A stretch of DNA of 23,830 nt from a virus, in IMG/VR virus record IMGVR_UViG_3300025767_000125, positions 1-23,830 of that record, one strand, 5' to 3'. Each line of letters opens with the position of its first letter. Position 1 is the first letter of the stretch. This document shows positions 1 through 8,510 of the stretch, piece by piece. The position numbers and the translations under genes are program-made. The notes below the pieces were generated by a model. That model ran no database searches. It was not told the origin of the DNA and saw only the letters and a list, made by a program, of their open reading frames with translations.

Positions 1-363
1 GTCTTTAAACTCTAAACTTTCTTCAAATCTTATGTCTGAAGTTGTTAAGTTTTTTCTGTTTATTAAATCATCGAGTTTTGTTCTTGACTTATACTCTATT
101 AGATAATAGTCTTTTGTTGCTTCTTCGAATCTAAAAAAATCATTATTTTCTTTAGCAGTTTCAACTTCAAATGAATTATAGTAAAACTCAGAGTCTGATA
201 TTTTTCTAAGTTCTTGAGAGTCATAATCTTCTTTATAAACAATTGATCTATCTGATACGGTTGCATAAGAAAAATCGAGATTGTTTTTTGACATTAGCTC
301 AAGGCCTCTACCAGTCAAACTAAAATCTATAACTCTGTCTTTTTTATTTAGAAATCCTGACAT
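1..363 (-). CDS. Phage structural protein, N-terminal part (cut by window edge)
   Basis: The first 121 codons of a minus-strand gene whose 3' end lies beyond position 1. The ATG at 363-361 has a strong AAGGAG ribosome binding site a few bases upstream and follows the stop of the gene at 366 by two bases. The protein opens MSGFLNKKDRVIDFSLTGRG, an N-terminus of the 'FLNKK-R-VID-LT-G' type that I associate with a virion structural protein of marine T4-like phages. It then continues as a charged, Tyr/Asp/Glu-rich sequence with no catalytic motif visible. It is the last visible gene of the baseplate/tail run and is probably co-transcribed with it. The precise role is unknown. The reading frame and start are secure; the structural assignment rests on context and a remembered N-terminal pattern. 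Confidence 0.7.
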   Translation of the reverse strand, partial: MSGFLNKKDRVIDFSLTGRGLELMSKNNLDFSYATVSDRSIVYKEDYDSQELRKISDSEFYYNSFEVETAKENNDFFRFEEATKDYYLIEYKSRTKLDDLINRKNLTTSDIRFEESLEFKD

Positions 364-365
364 TG

Positions 366-2438
366 TTACTCCTTGTAAGCACCGTCTGTTATTCTAGAAT
401 AACTATCAATGTTCCAAGTTTTATCTGATGAAAAAGGATCATATTGTCTAAATCCTTGGAACCATCTTCTATGCACATTGTATTTAGGATACTTCTCTTC
501 GTGAACTTGCCAAGGAGATGATTTTATGTAGTCAGAAAAATGTCCAAATCTTCTTGTGTGATAAAACAATTTATTTTTCTTATAAGGTTCGTCTATTAAT
601 TTCTCTGTGTAAAATGACTCTATGCAATTAACAGAAGAACCTAGCGTGCCTGTCTCTTTTTGACCAAAATAAGTTCCGTATATAAAACTAACAACTTTTC
701 TTCTGTTAAAATATAGCGTTTTTGAGTGTATAAGTGACTCATTAAGTTCATCAGAATTGTCTCCGTTAAACTCTATATTTCTTTTAATATTATCATGTAT
801 GTCTACTATGTTTGTTTTAACGAAGGGTTCATTATTTGATTGATATGAACCGTAAAGAGTAATAGATAGTCCTCCTAAGATTTTTACTAAGTCTATACCA
901 GCACCTTGTTCAAAGCTCATATTAGGAGAGAAAGAAACACCAAACGTTAGCTTGTCACTTCGCTTTAATACATAGCTTGCAGATTTTCTTGTATTTGATA
1001 AAACACTTACGGGTTTATATGAATCATTTTCATTTACTGACACAACTTCAGCTGGATAATGTTCGGCACCAAAATTTTTAGTTCTAGAAGTCTGCCTATT
1101 AAGATATCCTCTTCCGTGATTGTAACAAGTAGGATAAATTTCTGACTCAGACATTTTATCGTTTTTGTCTTTGTAAGTTACTCCGATATTTGTGTCTGTC
1201 TTTATTTCTATTTTACCAGTAATTCTATTTGTGGTACTAGTCTGTAATCCTGTATAGAAGTCGCTATCTATAACAGCATTTGCTAAATTGTGTGAATTAT
1301 TACCTGCTATTCCAGTGTTTATAAGAAGTATTTTGTTATAAAACACTAAGTCTCTCATCTCTTGTGTAGATGCTGGAAATCCAGTAGTAGATATTGCATT
1401 GTTAGCGTCATCATATACACTGAATTTTCTTATGTCACCTGCGTCATCTATTAAAGACCAGTCTCTTTTAAGAACATAATAAAGAATATCACTACTTGTC
1501 TTAGGATTGGCGTCAAGTAAATATACACTTGCGTCATCGTAAACTTTGTCAGGAATAGAGTCGTTTTCAAATTCTCTATTGTTTAATATAAAAAAATTTA
1601 AATATTGTAGCTGCGTGTAGTCTGATCTGTTTCCAAGATAGTCTATATCTAATGAGACTCTAACACTGTCTAATACAAAATCTTGACTTATGTAATTTGA
1701 CATGTCTAATTTGCTACTGTCAAGAGGTTGAAACTTTACATCGAAAGGAAATCCAAACGTTGTTGTAGGGTCACCTCCAGTTGCAGATATATTCATACCA
1801 GTATTATTACTATTAGAAGTAAGACTTGTAAACGCTATAGGTGCTTCTAATATATCTGAACCTATATTAAAGTAATTTTTATTAATATCACCTAAGTAAA
1901 CCCATTGCTTTAATAAAAAGTCCCAATAGCCTATATTAGAGTTTCTAGCAAGAATTGTTTCACCGCCAACGTCTACATTCTGATCTGTATTTGAATTTTT
2001 TGCAAACTGAAAATATCCGTCTTTTCCTGATAAATTAATGTCTATTTTCAGTTTGCTTTTTGTCTCGTTTTCATTTCCTCTTATTGAAGTCTCTACAAAA
2101 GGTGAATTTGAAGTAAATTCGTTGTTAACTTCTCCTATTACATAGTTATCTTGTACTTTACTAGGAATTCTTTGTACTGTTATGTCATCGTGTGTTGAAG
2201 GTGATGATATGTAATTTAAGCTATTTATAGCATTAGGAATTGTAGCATCATTTAAATCTGTTAAAAATTCAACAGTTTTTTTATCATCGAATGGAGAAAT
2301 ATTGACTTCAGGATTCAATGAGTTAAAATTTTCAGGCTTGTAATCTACGAAATTTTCTTTTTGAAATTTTTTATTTGTGCTACTTAGAATTCCAGATTTA
2401 TTTTCTGTTCCTGAGTTTTTTATTCTTATTTTAGGCAT
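366..2438 (-). CDS. Large virion structural protein (690 aa), unknown role
   Basis: A 690-residue protein without signal peptide or membrane segment, rich in Ser, Asn, Asp, Tyr and beta-prone stretches. The first 130 residues are polar and probably flexible. A middle part (about 170-400) looks beta-rich. The last 250 residues contain a hydrophobic beta stretch (LGGLSITLYGSY) and an aromatic/basic C-terminus with HTRRFGHFSDYI. That C-terminal pattern resembles what I recall from large structural proteins of marine myoviruses, but I cannot name the family. The start ATG (2438-2436) overlaps the stop of the preceding gene as TAATG, with AAGGA about 14 bases upstream, so translation is probably coupled. 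It lies downstream of the gp6/gp7-like wedge genes, which suggests a peripheral baseplate or fibre-attachment part. No function is asserted beyond virion structure. Confidence 0.65.
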   Translation of the reverse strand: MPKIRIKNSGTENKSGILSSTNKKFQKENFVDYKPENFNSLNPEVNISPFDDKKTVEFLTDLNDATIPNAINSLNYISSPSTHDDITVQRIPSKVQDNYVIGEVNNEFTSNSPFVETSIRGNENETKSKLKIDINLSGKDGYFQFAKNSNTDQNVDVGGETILARNSNIGYWDFLLKQWVYLGDINKNYFNIGSDILEAPIAFTSLTSNSNNTGMNISATGGDPTTTFGFPFDVKFQPLDSSKLDMSNYISQDFVLDSVRVSLDIDYLGNRSDYTQLQYLNFFILNNREFENDSIPDKVYDDASVYLLDANPKTSSDILYYVLKRDWSLIDDAGDIRKFSVYDDANNAISTTGFPASTQEMRDLVFYNKILLINTGIAGNNSHNLANAVIDSDFYTGLQTSTTNRITGKIEIKTDTNIGVTYKDKNDKMSESEIYPTCYNHGRGYLNRQTSRTKNFGAEHYPAEVVSVNENDSYKPVSVLSNTRKSASYVLKRSDKLTFGVSFSPNMSFEQGAGIDLVKILGGLSITLYGSYQSNNEPFVKTNIVDIHDNIKRNIEFNGDNSDELNESLIHSKTLYFNRRKVVSFIYGTYFGQKETGTLGSSVNCIESFYTEKLIDEPYKKNKLFYHTRRFGHFSDYIKSSPWQVHEEKYPKYNVHRRWFQGFRQYDPFSSDKTWNIDSYSRITDGAYKE

Positions 2439-3334
2439 TAGTCAACGCATCCTTGAAAAGATAAACTTTGTGAAGTTTTAAAATACGATAAATCATTATC
2501 ATATCCGCATCTTGCATAAACAGTTTGTTCATCTTTATTATAAGATTTATCGTAAAAACTGTTATTTTCATCATCTATAAAAGTATTATTTTGTCTTTCG
2601 TCTACTTCGTAGTATGTTGTCATATTATCGCGTTTTATTACAGGAACGATGTTTGAAATAATTGATATATTGTCTATTTGATATCTGTTTCTCTCTAAAT
2701 AATCTAATTGAACATCAACAATGCTATTTACAGTTTGATCACAATATGGTGCTATTTCATCTTTTCCTTCTACGTGGTCTAATATTCTATTTGAAATACG
2801 TTGGACAGTTACGCCTGAAGTTGTGACATTAGAATTTACACCTGACTGAAGGTACTCGGGCATTGCTGTTATTTTTTCGTATACAGAGAGAACCTGTATA
2901 CAACCACCTTCTCTATGTGATATATCTCTTGTAAACTCTATTGGATAAGAAACAAGATCATCTAAATTTTCATTTATTATTTTTACTGTAAGCTTATTTT
3001 CATCTTCATCTATAAATTTGCTTGAGTACTTGTCATGATAGTACTCTTCTTTATCGAATCTTGTATATTTTAAATTATAAGACTTAAAATCGTTTCTTAT
3101 TTTAGGAAGATTTCTGTTAAATTTTTCATGAAATACTTTTGTTTTGTACACGCTTTGTTCATATGTTTTATCAACTACTTCAAAGTCTGAGTAAAAGTCT
3201 TTGTTTACTCTAGGTAAAGCGTCAATTGTTCCAACAAGATCATAGTTTGCACTAAATAGTATATTAGGCAAATCTTCAGGTGCAGGTAATTTTTGCAAAG
3301 GTATTTTTGTGTCACAGCTGCAGTCACAAAACAT
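2438..3334 (-). CDS. Putative baseplate-associated protein (298 aa), unrecognised
   Basis: A 298-residue soluble protein. The open frame extends to a TTG at 3340, but the ATG at 3334-3332 is the better start: AAAGG sits 7 bases upstream. It gives an 11-base overlap with the end of the 1101-aa gene. The N-terminus is Cys-rich (MFCDCSCDTKIPLQKLP). The remainder is charged and Tyr/Asp-rich with alternating beta-like segments and no catalytic motif. Its size and place, just after a gp7/gpI-like protein, recall T4 gene 8 (334 aa) after gene 7. I see no sequence signature for gp8, so this is only a positional analogy. The short valine/threonine run VTVQRISNRILDH loosely matches ITVQRIPSKVQDNY in the next protein (366-2438), hinting at a shared assembly motif. 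Confidence 0.6.
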   Translation of the reverse strand: MFCDCSCDTKIPLQKLPAPEDLPNILFSANYDLVGTIDALPRVNKDFYSDFEVVDKTYEQSVYKTKVFHEKFNRNLPKIRNDFKSYNLKYTRFDKEEYYHDKYSSKFIDEDENKLTVKIINENLDDLVSYPIEFTRDISHREGGCIQVLSVYEKITAMPEYLQSGVNSNVTTSGVTVQRISNRILDHVEGKDEIAPYCDQTVNSIVDVQLDYLERNRYQIDNISIISNIVPVIKRDNMTTYYEVDERQNNTFIDDENNSFYDKSYNKDEQTVYARCGYDNDLSYFKTSQSLSFQGCVD

Positions 3335-6300
3335 CGTCAAGCCTTTCAGTGCTTATTATTCTTCCAAATTCACTAGAATTCTTGTTTTCTTGATAGTAAT
3401 TATGATTAGAACTTCTTTGCCATGCAGGCAATCTATTTTCACCCATTTTATATTGGTACTTATTTCTTTCAAGTATATGTGACTCTACAACGTAGGTAAA
3501 CCCATTATAGTTTACATTTTGAGGGACAAGACTATAAAGTATTTCTTCCATTATGTTTTCAAAATATTTAAAAATTTGATATATTGGCTTATAGTTTATT
3601 TCTGATTCAAGTCTTTCGAAATATTGCCTTCTAATATTATCAATGCTTGTGTAGTTATAGTCGAATCTAGAAGTGCTATTAATTACTGCTTCTGTAAAAA
3701 AGTCATACGCATCTATTGTTCTATTGATGTCTTCGTTTAACATTTTTACTGAGCTGAACTCAATCACAACTTGCCTTTTATTGTCGTAAGACGTGATTGC
3801 TTCACTATTGTGCATTCTAATGTTATCTTTTCTATTATAGTTATATTCTTTGTCATTTTCAAAAGAAGCAATATTAATTTTTTTAAAGTTAGAAGGAAAG
3901 TCTATCATGTAGTTCTGTTCTAAAACTGGATGTTCTATAGACTTAAAACACTCAGAAGATGAAACAATTTCACCTGTTAACTTAAATCTTCCATTAAGAG
4001 AATCAATATTGTTATGATTGTAGAAAAAAGTCTGTCCTGTAATTTCTGTATCTTCTGTTACTTCTTCGAAGCTAGTATAAATACTAAGATTTTTTTGAAT
4101 ATTTTTATAAAAGCTTAATTCTGATAATGTATTTTCTTTTGATACACTAGTAGGATCTTTTGCGTGAATGTACATATCCCTTTCAGAAAGTGAATCTGTC
4201 CATACTTTTATTCCAGCTAGAAGGCCTTCAAAGTCTGTAGTATAGTCTTTTTCTTGATAAGTCTCAGAAAGTTGTCTAGGACCAAAAGATATTGTAGCGT
4301 TTTGTTGAAATTGTTGCGTCTTTTTTATTTCTATATTTTTAATTTTTTTAGTAAATAGTTCTGATTCATCACAAGATTTTTTTATCGCTAATCCTATTTC
4401 TACGTTATCTGTGGTTAATTTTTTGCAATATATACTTGTGTACCATGTGTCATTTGCAAAAAGATCAATATCATTAATTGTTATCTCAGTAGTATTTCCT
4501 GTTCCTTCAAGATCTATATAAGCTTTTATGTCGCCTAATTTAGAATCGTTTTTAACTGAAAATACTATATTTAACAAAAGATCATTGTTGTTATTGTTTA
4601 TTATTTTTACAAGCGACTGTTTGCTTTTGTATAAGTCTTTCTTTTGATAGTTAAATCTTGTGTAAAATTCTATATTCCAGCAGCAATCTACATTAAAATC
4701 ACAAAAATCTTGAACTTCATGCTCTAAAACATATGAGTTTATAGGAAAACCTTGCGCGTCATATACTATTTGTTTTCCAATATCTCTATCAAAGCTAAGC
4801 ATGTTAATTCTTTTGTTTTTTCTATTAAACATTAAGTTATAATTTATTTTGTTTTGAGAAGTAAACTCTGCTACATTTATAAACTTAGTATGATCAACTC
4901 CAAAAACATTAAATGCTGATTTTATGCTGTTTATAGTTCCTTTTGATCTTAATATGTCTTGTGTGTTAATAAGAAGTCTTTTCCATAAAATGTTTTGTAT
5001 ATCTCTAATTGTCCTGTCTGACTTTGATTTTTCATGTGTCAATCCTATTCCTGAAAGTTTTTCTAGTGTAGGAGAATCAAATATTTCATTAAAGTCATAG
5101 CCTAAGCTTTTTGCAGCAAGTTTTATTATTGCGCTAGACTGATCAGCATCGTTTATATTATCGTAATCAACGTCTAATACGTCTGACAATGCATCTACAA
5201 AGCATTTTAAATTATCGAAAAACCTTCCCCACGTTAGTAATAAATTTACTAAATAGTGATTTGCAGGCTCACTTTGTATTCCATTGTTATTGTAATACTC
5301 GTTTTCAAGACTGCTTTTGTCACTGCCTTCAAGAAAAAGATACTTAGGAAAAAGCTTGAACACAAGATTAGGGTTAAACTTGTCATATTTCTTTGCTTCT
5401 TCGACAATTATATTGTAATTTAAATTAGTAACGCCAATATCAGGAAATAAACTTAGCGTATAATATGATTTTTCATACAATATGTCTGTACTTTCTAATC
5501 TAATCTCTTCTAACTTTGCAAGAGTAACATCAGAATTATCCAAGTTTCTAATAATGCCGTGCAGTTTATTTCCAGAACTATCAACAACTACAAGTCTGTT
5601 TGAATAATTTTCAGGAATTTCATTAAATCTATAAAGTACCTGTGTACTATCAGATGAATCAGAACCTTCCTCTATGTTACTTATTATTTTATTTAATGGT
5701 AATATGTTTGTTTGAATTAAAAAGTCATCTAGTATACATTCTGATAATCCGTATTGAACTTCGTCGTATATATTGCCGCCACCTATTATAAGACCTGCAG
5801 TGCTGTACTCTTTTCTGTGCTGTTTTAAGTCTATAGCACCATAGTATTCAGCGTTTGCTTTTTTGGCATTTAAATATACTGTTGTCGATATTCTTCCAAG
5901 ATCACTTTTGTTAGTAAAGCAGACATTATATGTCTTACCTTTTACAAGAAAAACCGAAGTTTTATACGACTGATTTTCGCTTATTAAATGTTGCGTGAGT
6001 TTGCAATATTCTTCATCTATATTTTCTATGTTTATTGAAAATCCTTCGTTTTTATCACCTAGATACATTTTCTGTGCAACTATATAATTGTTATTAACTA
6101 AGCTTGGAGTTATCCAGAACTGAAATGTTGTATCTTTTTCTAATACTTTTATGTTACTTGTTATTTTTCCATCTTGTATTTTTTTATCATCTTTTACGTC
6201 TATATAAAATGTACCGTCAAACTTATATTTTCCAGGTCTTTTTAATATTTTATTTTCAAGTATGTAATTACTATATCCGTCTAAGTTTACTATAAAGTTT

Positions 6301-6629
6301 TCTATTTCTTTCTTGCTACTGTCATATGGAAAATTATTAATAATATTAGAAAATGCGTATGTTGTCTTAGCTTCAGCAGAGTCAAAAAACACGTGATTTT
6401 CAAATTTAGAATAGTCGATATTTGAAAGCTGAGAAGTAGAAAATATTGAATCATAATCATCTATTCTTCCTTTCAAAGAAGAAAAGTTTTCAATACCTGA
6501 TTTATTACCAGTTAACTTCTTTATTCTACTTGCGCTAGTCGTGCTCTCTGCTTTTTCTAAGAAGCTATTTTTCTTTTTTTTACTTCTGTAGAATTTTTGA
6601 AGATCAGACTTTGAAGTGTAAGTTGCCAT
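3324..6629 (-). CDS. Baseplate wedge protein, gp7/P2 gpI-like, with two LamG-like domains
   Basis: An 1101-residue protein, close in size to T4 gp7 (1032 aa). Residues about 460-580 hold the part that identifies it: a helical stretch with LWKRLLINTQDILRSKGT followed by a short helix and VFGVD. This 'R-LL-N-...-L-KGT-SI---...G' pattern is that of P2 gpI and the matching core-bundle region of gp7, which joins gp6-type proteins in the baseplate wedge. Around it are two beta-sandwich segments of concanavalin/LamG type: about 165-315 (TFQFWITPS, VYLNAKK, IDDFLI-like strands) and about 650-830 (WNIEFYTRF, NDTWYTSIYC, LAGIKVWTDSLSE). LamG-type folds often bind glycans. The ATG at 6629 has GAGG 10 bases upstream. 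The N-terminus is very lysine-rich. Gene order (gp25, J, ..., I) matches P2 W-J-I. The wedge role is well supported; glycan binding is inference. Confidence 0.72.
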   Translation of the reverse strand: MATYTSKSDLQKFYRSKKKKNSFLEKAESTTSASRIKKLTGNKSGIENFSSLKGRIDDYDSIFSTSQLSNIDYSKFENHVFFDSAEAKTTYAFSNIINNFPYDSSKKEIENFIVNLDGYSNYILENKILKRPGKYKFDGTFYIDVKDDKKIQDGKITSNIKVLEKDTTFQFWITPSLVNNNYIVAQKMYLGDKNEGFSINIENIDEEYCKLTQHLISENQSYKTSVFLVKGKTYNVCFTNKSDLGRISTTVYLNAKKANAEYYGAIDLKQHRKEYSTAGLIIGGGNIYDEVQYGLSECILDDFLIQTNILPLNKIISNIEEGSDSSDSTQVLYRFNEIPENYSNRLVVVDSSGNKLHGIIRNLDNSDVTLAKLEEIRLESTDILYEKSYYTLSLFPDIGVTNLNYNIIVEEAKKYDKFNPNLVFKLFPKYLFLEGSDKSSLENEYYNNNGIQSEPANHYLVNLLLTWGRFFDNLKCFVDALSDVLDVDYDNINDADQSSAIIKLAAKSLGYDFNEIFDSPTLEKLSGIGLTHEKSKSDRTIRDIQNILWKRLLINTQDILRSKGTINSIKSAFNVFGVDHTKFINVAEFTSQNKINYNLMFNRKNKRINMLSFDRDIGKQIVYDAQGFPINSYVLEHEVQDFCDFNVDCCWNIEFYTRFNYQKKDLYKSKQSLVKIINNNNNDLLLNIVFSVKNDSKLGDIKAYIDLEGTGNTTEITINDIDLFANDTWYTSIYCKKLTTDNVEIGLAIKKSCDESELFTKKIKNIEIKKTQQFQQNATISFGPRQLSETYQEKDYTTDFEGLLAGIKVWTDSLSERDMYIHAKDPTSVSKENTLSELSFYKNIQKNLSIYTSFEEVTEDTEITGQTFFYNHNNIDSLNGRFKLTGEIVSSSECFKSIEHPVLEQNYMIDFPSNFKKINIASFENDKEYNYNRKDNIRMHNSEAITSYDNKRQVVIEFSSVKMLNEDINRTIDAYDFFTEAVINSTSRFDYNYTSIDNIRRQYFERLESEINYKPIYQIFKYFENIMEEILYSLVPQNVNYNGFTYVVESHILERNKYQYKMGENRLPAWQRSSNHNYYQENKNSSEFGRIISTERLDDVL

Positions 6630-6630
6630 A

Positions 6631-8508
6631 TTATCTTAACCTCATCTTTAATGCTTCATTAACTATATTGTGTATTGTCCCAGATCCGTTATCTACGATA
6701 AGCTCGAACTGTATTTCTCTATCTTTTAAAATTTTTGAAGAATAAAAATCAAAAACATATTTTTCACCATCGAAATACAGTTTATTAGCTTCACTTACAC
6801 CTTCAATAAAATATTTTCCTGTTGCAATATCTTTAACAGAATAATACATGTCGCCTACGTTAACAGATGTTCTTGACATTTTCTTTCTTGTAGCTGTATA
6901 TTTCTCGTCTCTATCAATAAGAGAAACACTGAACGTCATTATATCGTCACTCGCAAGCTTTATTTCAGATGAATTACCTGTAATAACTACATACAGTCTA
7001 TCTAAGCTATCTAAAGTTTTTATAGATCTATAATATACTTCATCTTTTTCGATTACAAACTCTTTATTGTTTTTAATGCCGTATATTGTTATATCAACTT
7101 TAAGCTCATTATTTGTTATATTGTTTAAAATATTTTCATCAAATCTACTAACGTCTGTGCTTATTGAGCTAACTACTAGATGATTGTCCATAGTGTTGCC
7201 ATAAGTATCTGTTTTTTCTACCATTTGTCTATCAAAAAGAATATAGTCTTCATATGACATTGTCTGATCGTTATATCTGCTTATACTACCTCTACAAAAA
7301 ACTTGGTAGACGTTATTGTTGTCTATGAAGGCATCTATTCCTTTTACGCTTGTCTCAAAATTATTTTGAGAGTCAAATGTTTTTATGCTTGACTTTTTTA
7401 TACTATCTTTAAGATGCAAAACAAGCGTAGGTCTTAATATTAAGTTAGATACGTGCCTTGAAGCAAATCTTCTTACGAAATAAGTATTTTTATCAATAAT
7501 CATTTCGCTGCTAATACCAATTGCGAAACCTTTGTGTGATGCTATGTTGCCTAAAGCAAAGTTATCTAGCAAAGAAACAATAGATTCTGTAACATCTATA
7601 GACAAGTCTTCGTTTTTAATAGAAGTAGTTGTAAAAAACTCATCTCCTACTTCATGTCCTGTAGTAAGTTCACAAGGAACCAAGAAGTCAGTTGTTGTAC
7701 CATCGCTATTTTTCTGTAAAGTAACAAAATTACAATATCCTGGGTCTGACATTGTATTTACATCTGTACCATATCCTTCGTCGAAGTCTTTTAGCATTTC
7801 CCAACAAGATAGATCAACAGCCTCAGGTGAAGTATTTCCTAAGTTTACACTTCTAAGCAAAAGTTCAGCTTTGACTACAGCGTTACTTGAAATATTTTTA
7901 GACAAAAGTTTTTCAAAGTCTGGCCTTATAAAGCAGTAAGACTTTTCTACACAAGAAAAGTCCTTATAAGACAAAATGTTTAAGTTGTTGTTTGTAATTG
8001 TTAGTTTAGCTTCTTTATGAGCGTCATTTGTTTTTATAAAGACTATTGACTCTATATTGTCGTATGCACAAGATATTTTTCCTGCTATGTTACCTGAAGG
8101 ACCATCTTGTGTAACATTGCCTATGTTTTCGCATGTTTGACAAAAAATATTTAATATTGTATTTATGTCGTATCTGCTACCTATAGCACCTATAGGAGAA
8201 CCAATAGTATCTTCTCCAGGAATATTAGAACCTAAAATAAAATCTTCTAAGTTTTCTGTTATGAATTTTACACTAACATATTTTGAACCATCAAGCTCAA
8301 TATTTATTTGAATATTGTCAAATATGTTAGTGCCGTTAGTATCTGTAGGATAAAAATAAGAAGTATATTTTCCTCTATCATTTTCGTTGTATAGTTTAAA
8401 TATATCTAGCGTAGAAGCTCTTCCAAAGTTAGAATATGCACCATCAGTTCTTCCAATATTTCTATCTGTAACGTATGTGTCTTTTTGAATTTCGATAGGT
8501 AAAATCAT
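6631..8508 (-). CDS. Baseplate/fibre protein with DNRLRE-like domain
   Basis: A 625-residue protein between the gp6-like and gp7/gpI-like genes. The N-terminus (about 7-40) reads QKDTYVTDRNIGRTDGAYSN and then FGRASTLDIF. Around 205-380 it carries VVKAELLLRSVNLGN, a long loop with DVTESIVSLL, and FVRRFASRHVSNLILRPTLV before a closing LHL strand. The pairing 'DTY(V/I)...N-G...L' at the start with 'F-SR...RP-L-L-L' at the end is the pattern of DNRLRE domains, beta-sandwich modules of surface and adhesion proteins. The C-terminal 240 residues are beta-rich with ITGNSSEIKL and FSVSLIDRDEKY, possibly immunoglobulin-like. It starts at an ATG with AGGAA six bases upstream, three bases after the stop of the gp6-like gene. 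A baseplate-mounted structural or adhesion part is likely. No T4 counterpart is evident. Confidence 0.6.
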   Translation of the reverse strand: MILPIEIQKDTYVTDRNIGRTDGAYSNFGRASTLDIFKLYNENDRGKYTSYFYPTDTNGTNIFDNIQINIELDGSKYVSVKFITENLEDFILGSNIPGEDTIGSPIGAIGSRYDINTILNIFCQTCENIGNVTQDGPSGNIAGKISCAYDNIESIVFIKTNDAHKEAKLTITNNNLNILSYKDFSCVEKSYCFIRPDFEKLLSKNISSNAVVKAELLLRSVNLGNTSPEAVDLSCWEMLKDFDEGYGTDVNTMSDPGYCNFVTLQKNSDGTTTDFLVPCELTTGHEVGDEFFTTTSIKNEDLSIDVTESIVSLLDNFALGNIASHKGFAIGISSEMIIDKNTYFVRRFASRHVSNLILRPTLVLHLKDSIKKSSIKTFDSQNNFETSVKGIDAFIDNNNVYQVFCRGSISRYNDQTMSYEDYILFDRQMVEKTDTYGNTMDNHLVVSSISTDVSRFDENILNNITNNELKVDITIYGIKNNKEFVIEKDEVYYRSIKTLDSLDRLYVVITGNSSEIKLASDDIMTFSVSLIDRDEKYTATRKKMSRTSVNVGDMYYSVKDIATGKYFIEGVSEANKLYFDGEKYVFDFYSSKILKDREIQFELIVDNGSGTIHNIVNEALKMRLR

Positions 8509-8510
8509 TA

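Noticed and set aside
2222-2229. Exact TATAAATA (minus strand), the T4 late promoter box
   Set aside because: It lies inside the coding sequence of the 690-aa protein, more than 1.8 kb before the next gene start in that direction. Such octamers are expected by chance in AT-rich DNA.
7532-7939. A 135-codon plus-strand frame inside the DNRLRE-like gene
   Set aside because: It lies wholly within a well-supported minus-strand gene, has no ribosome site and no recognisable pattern.
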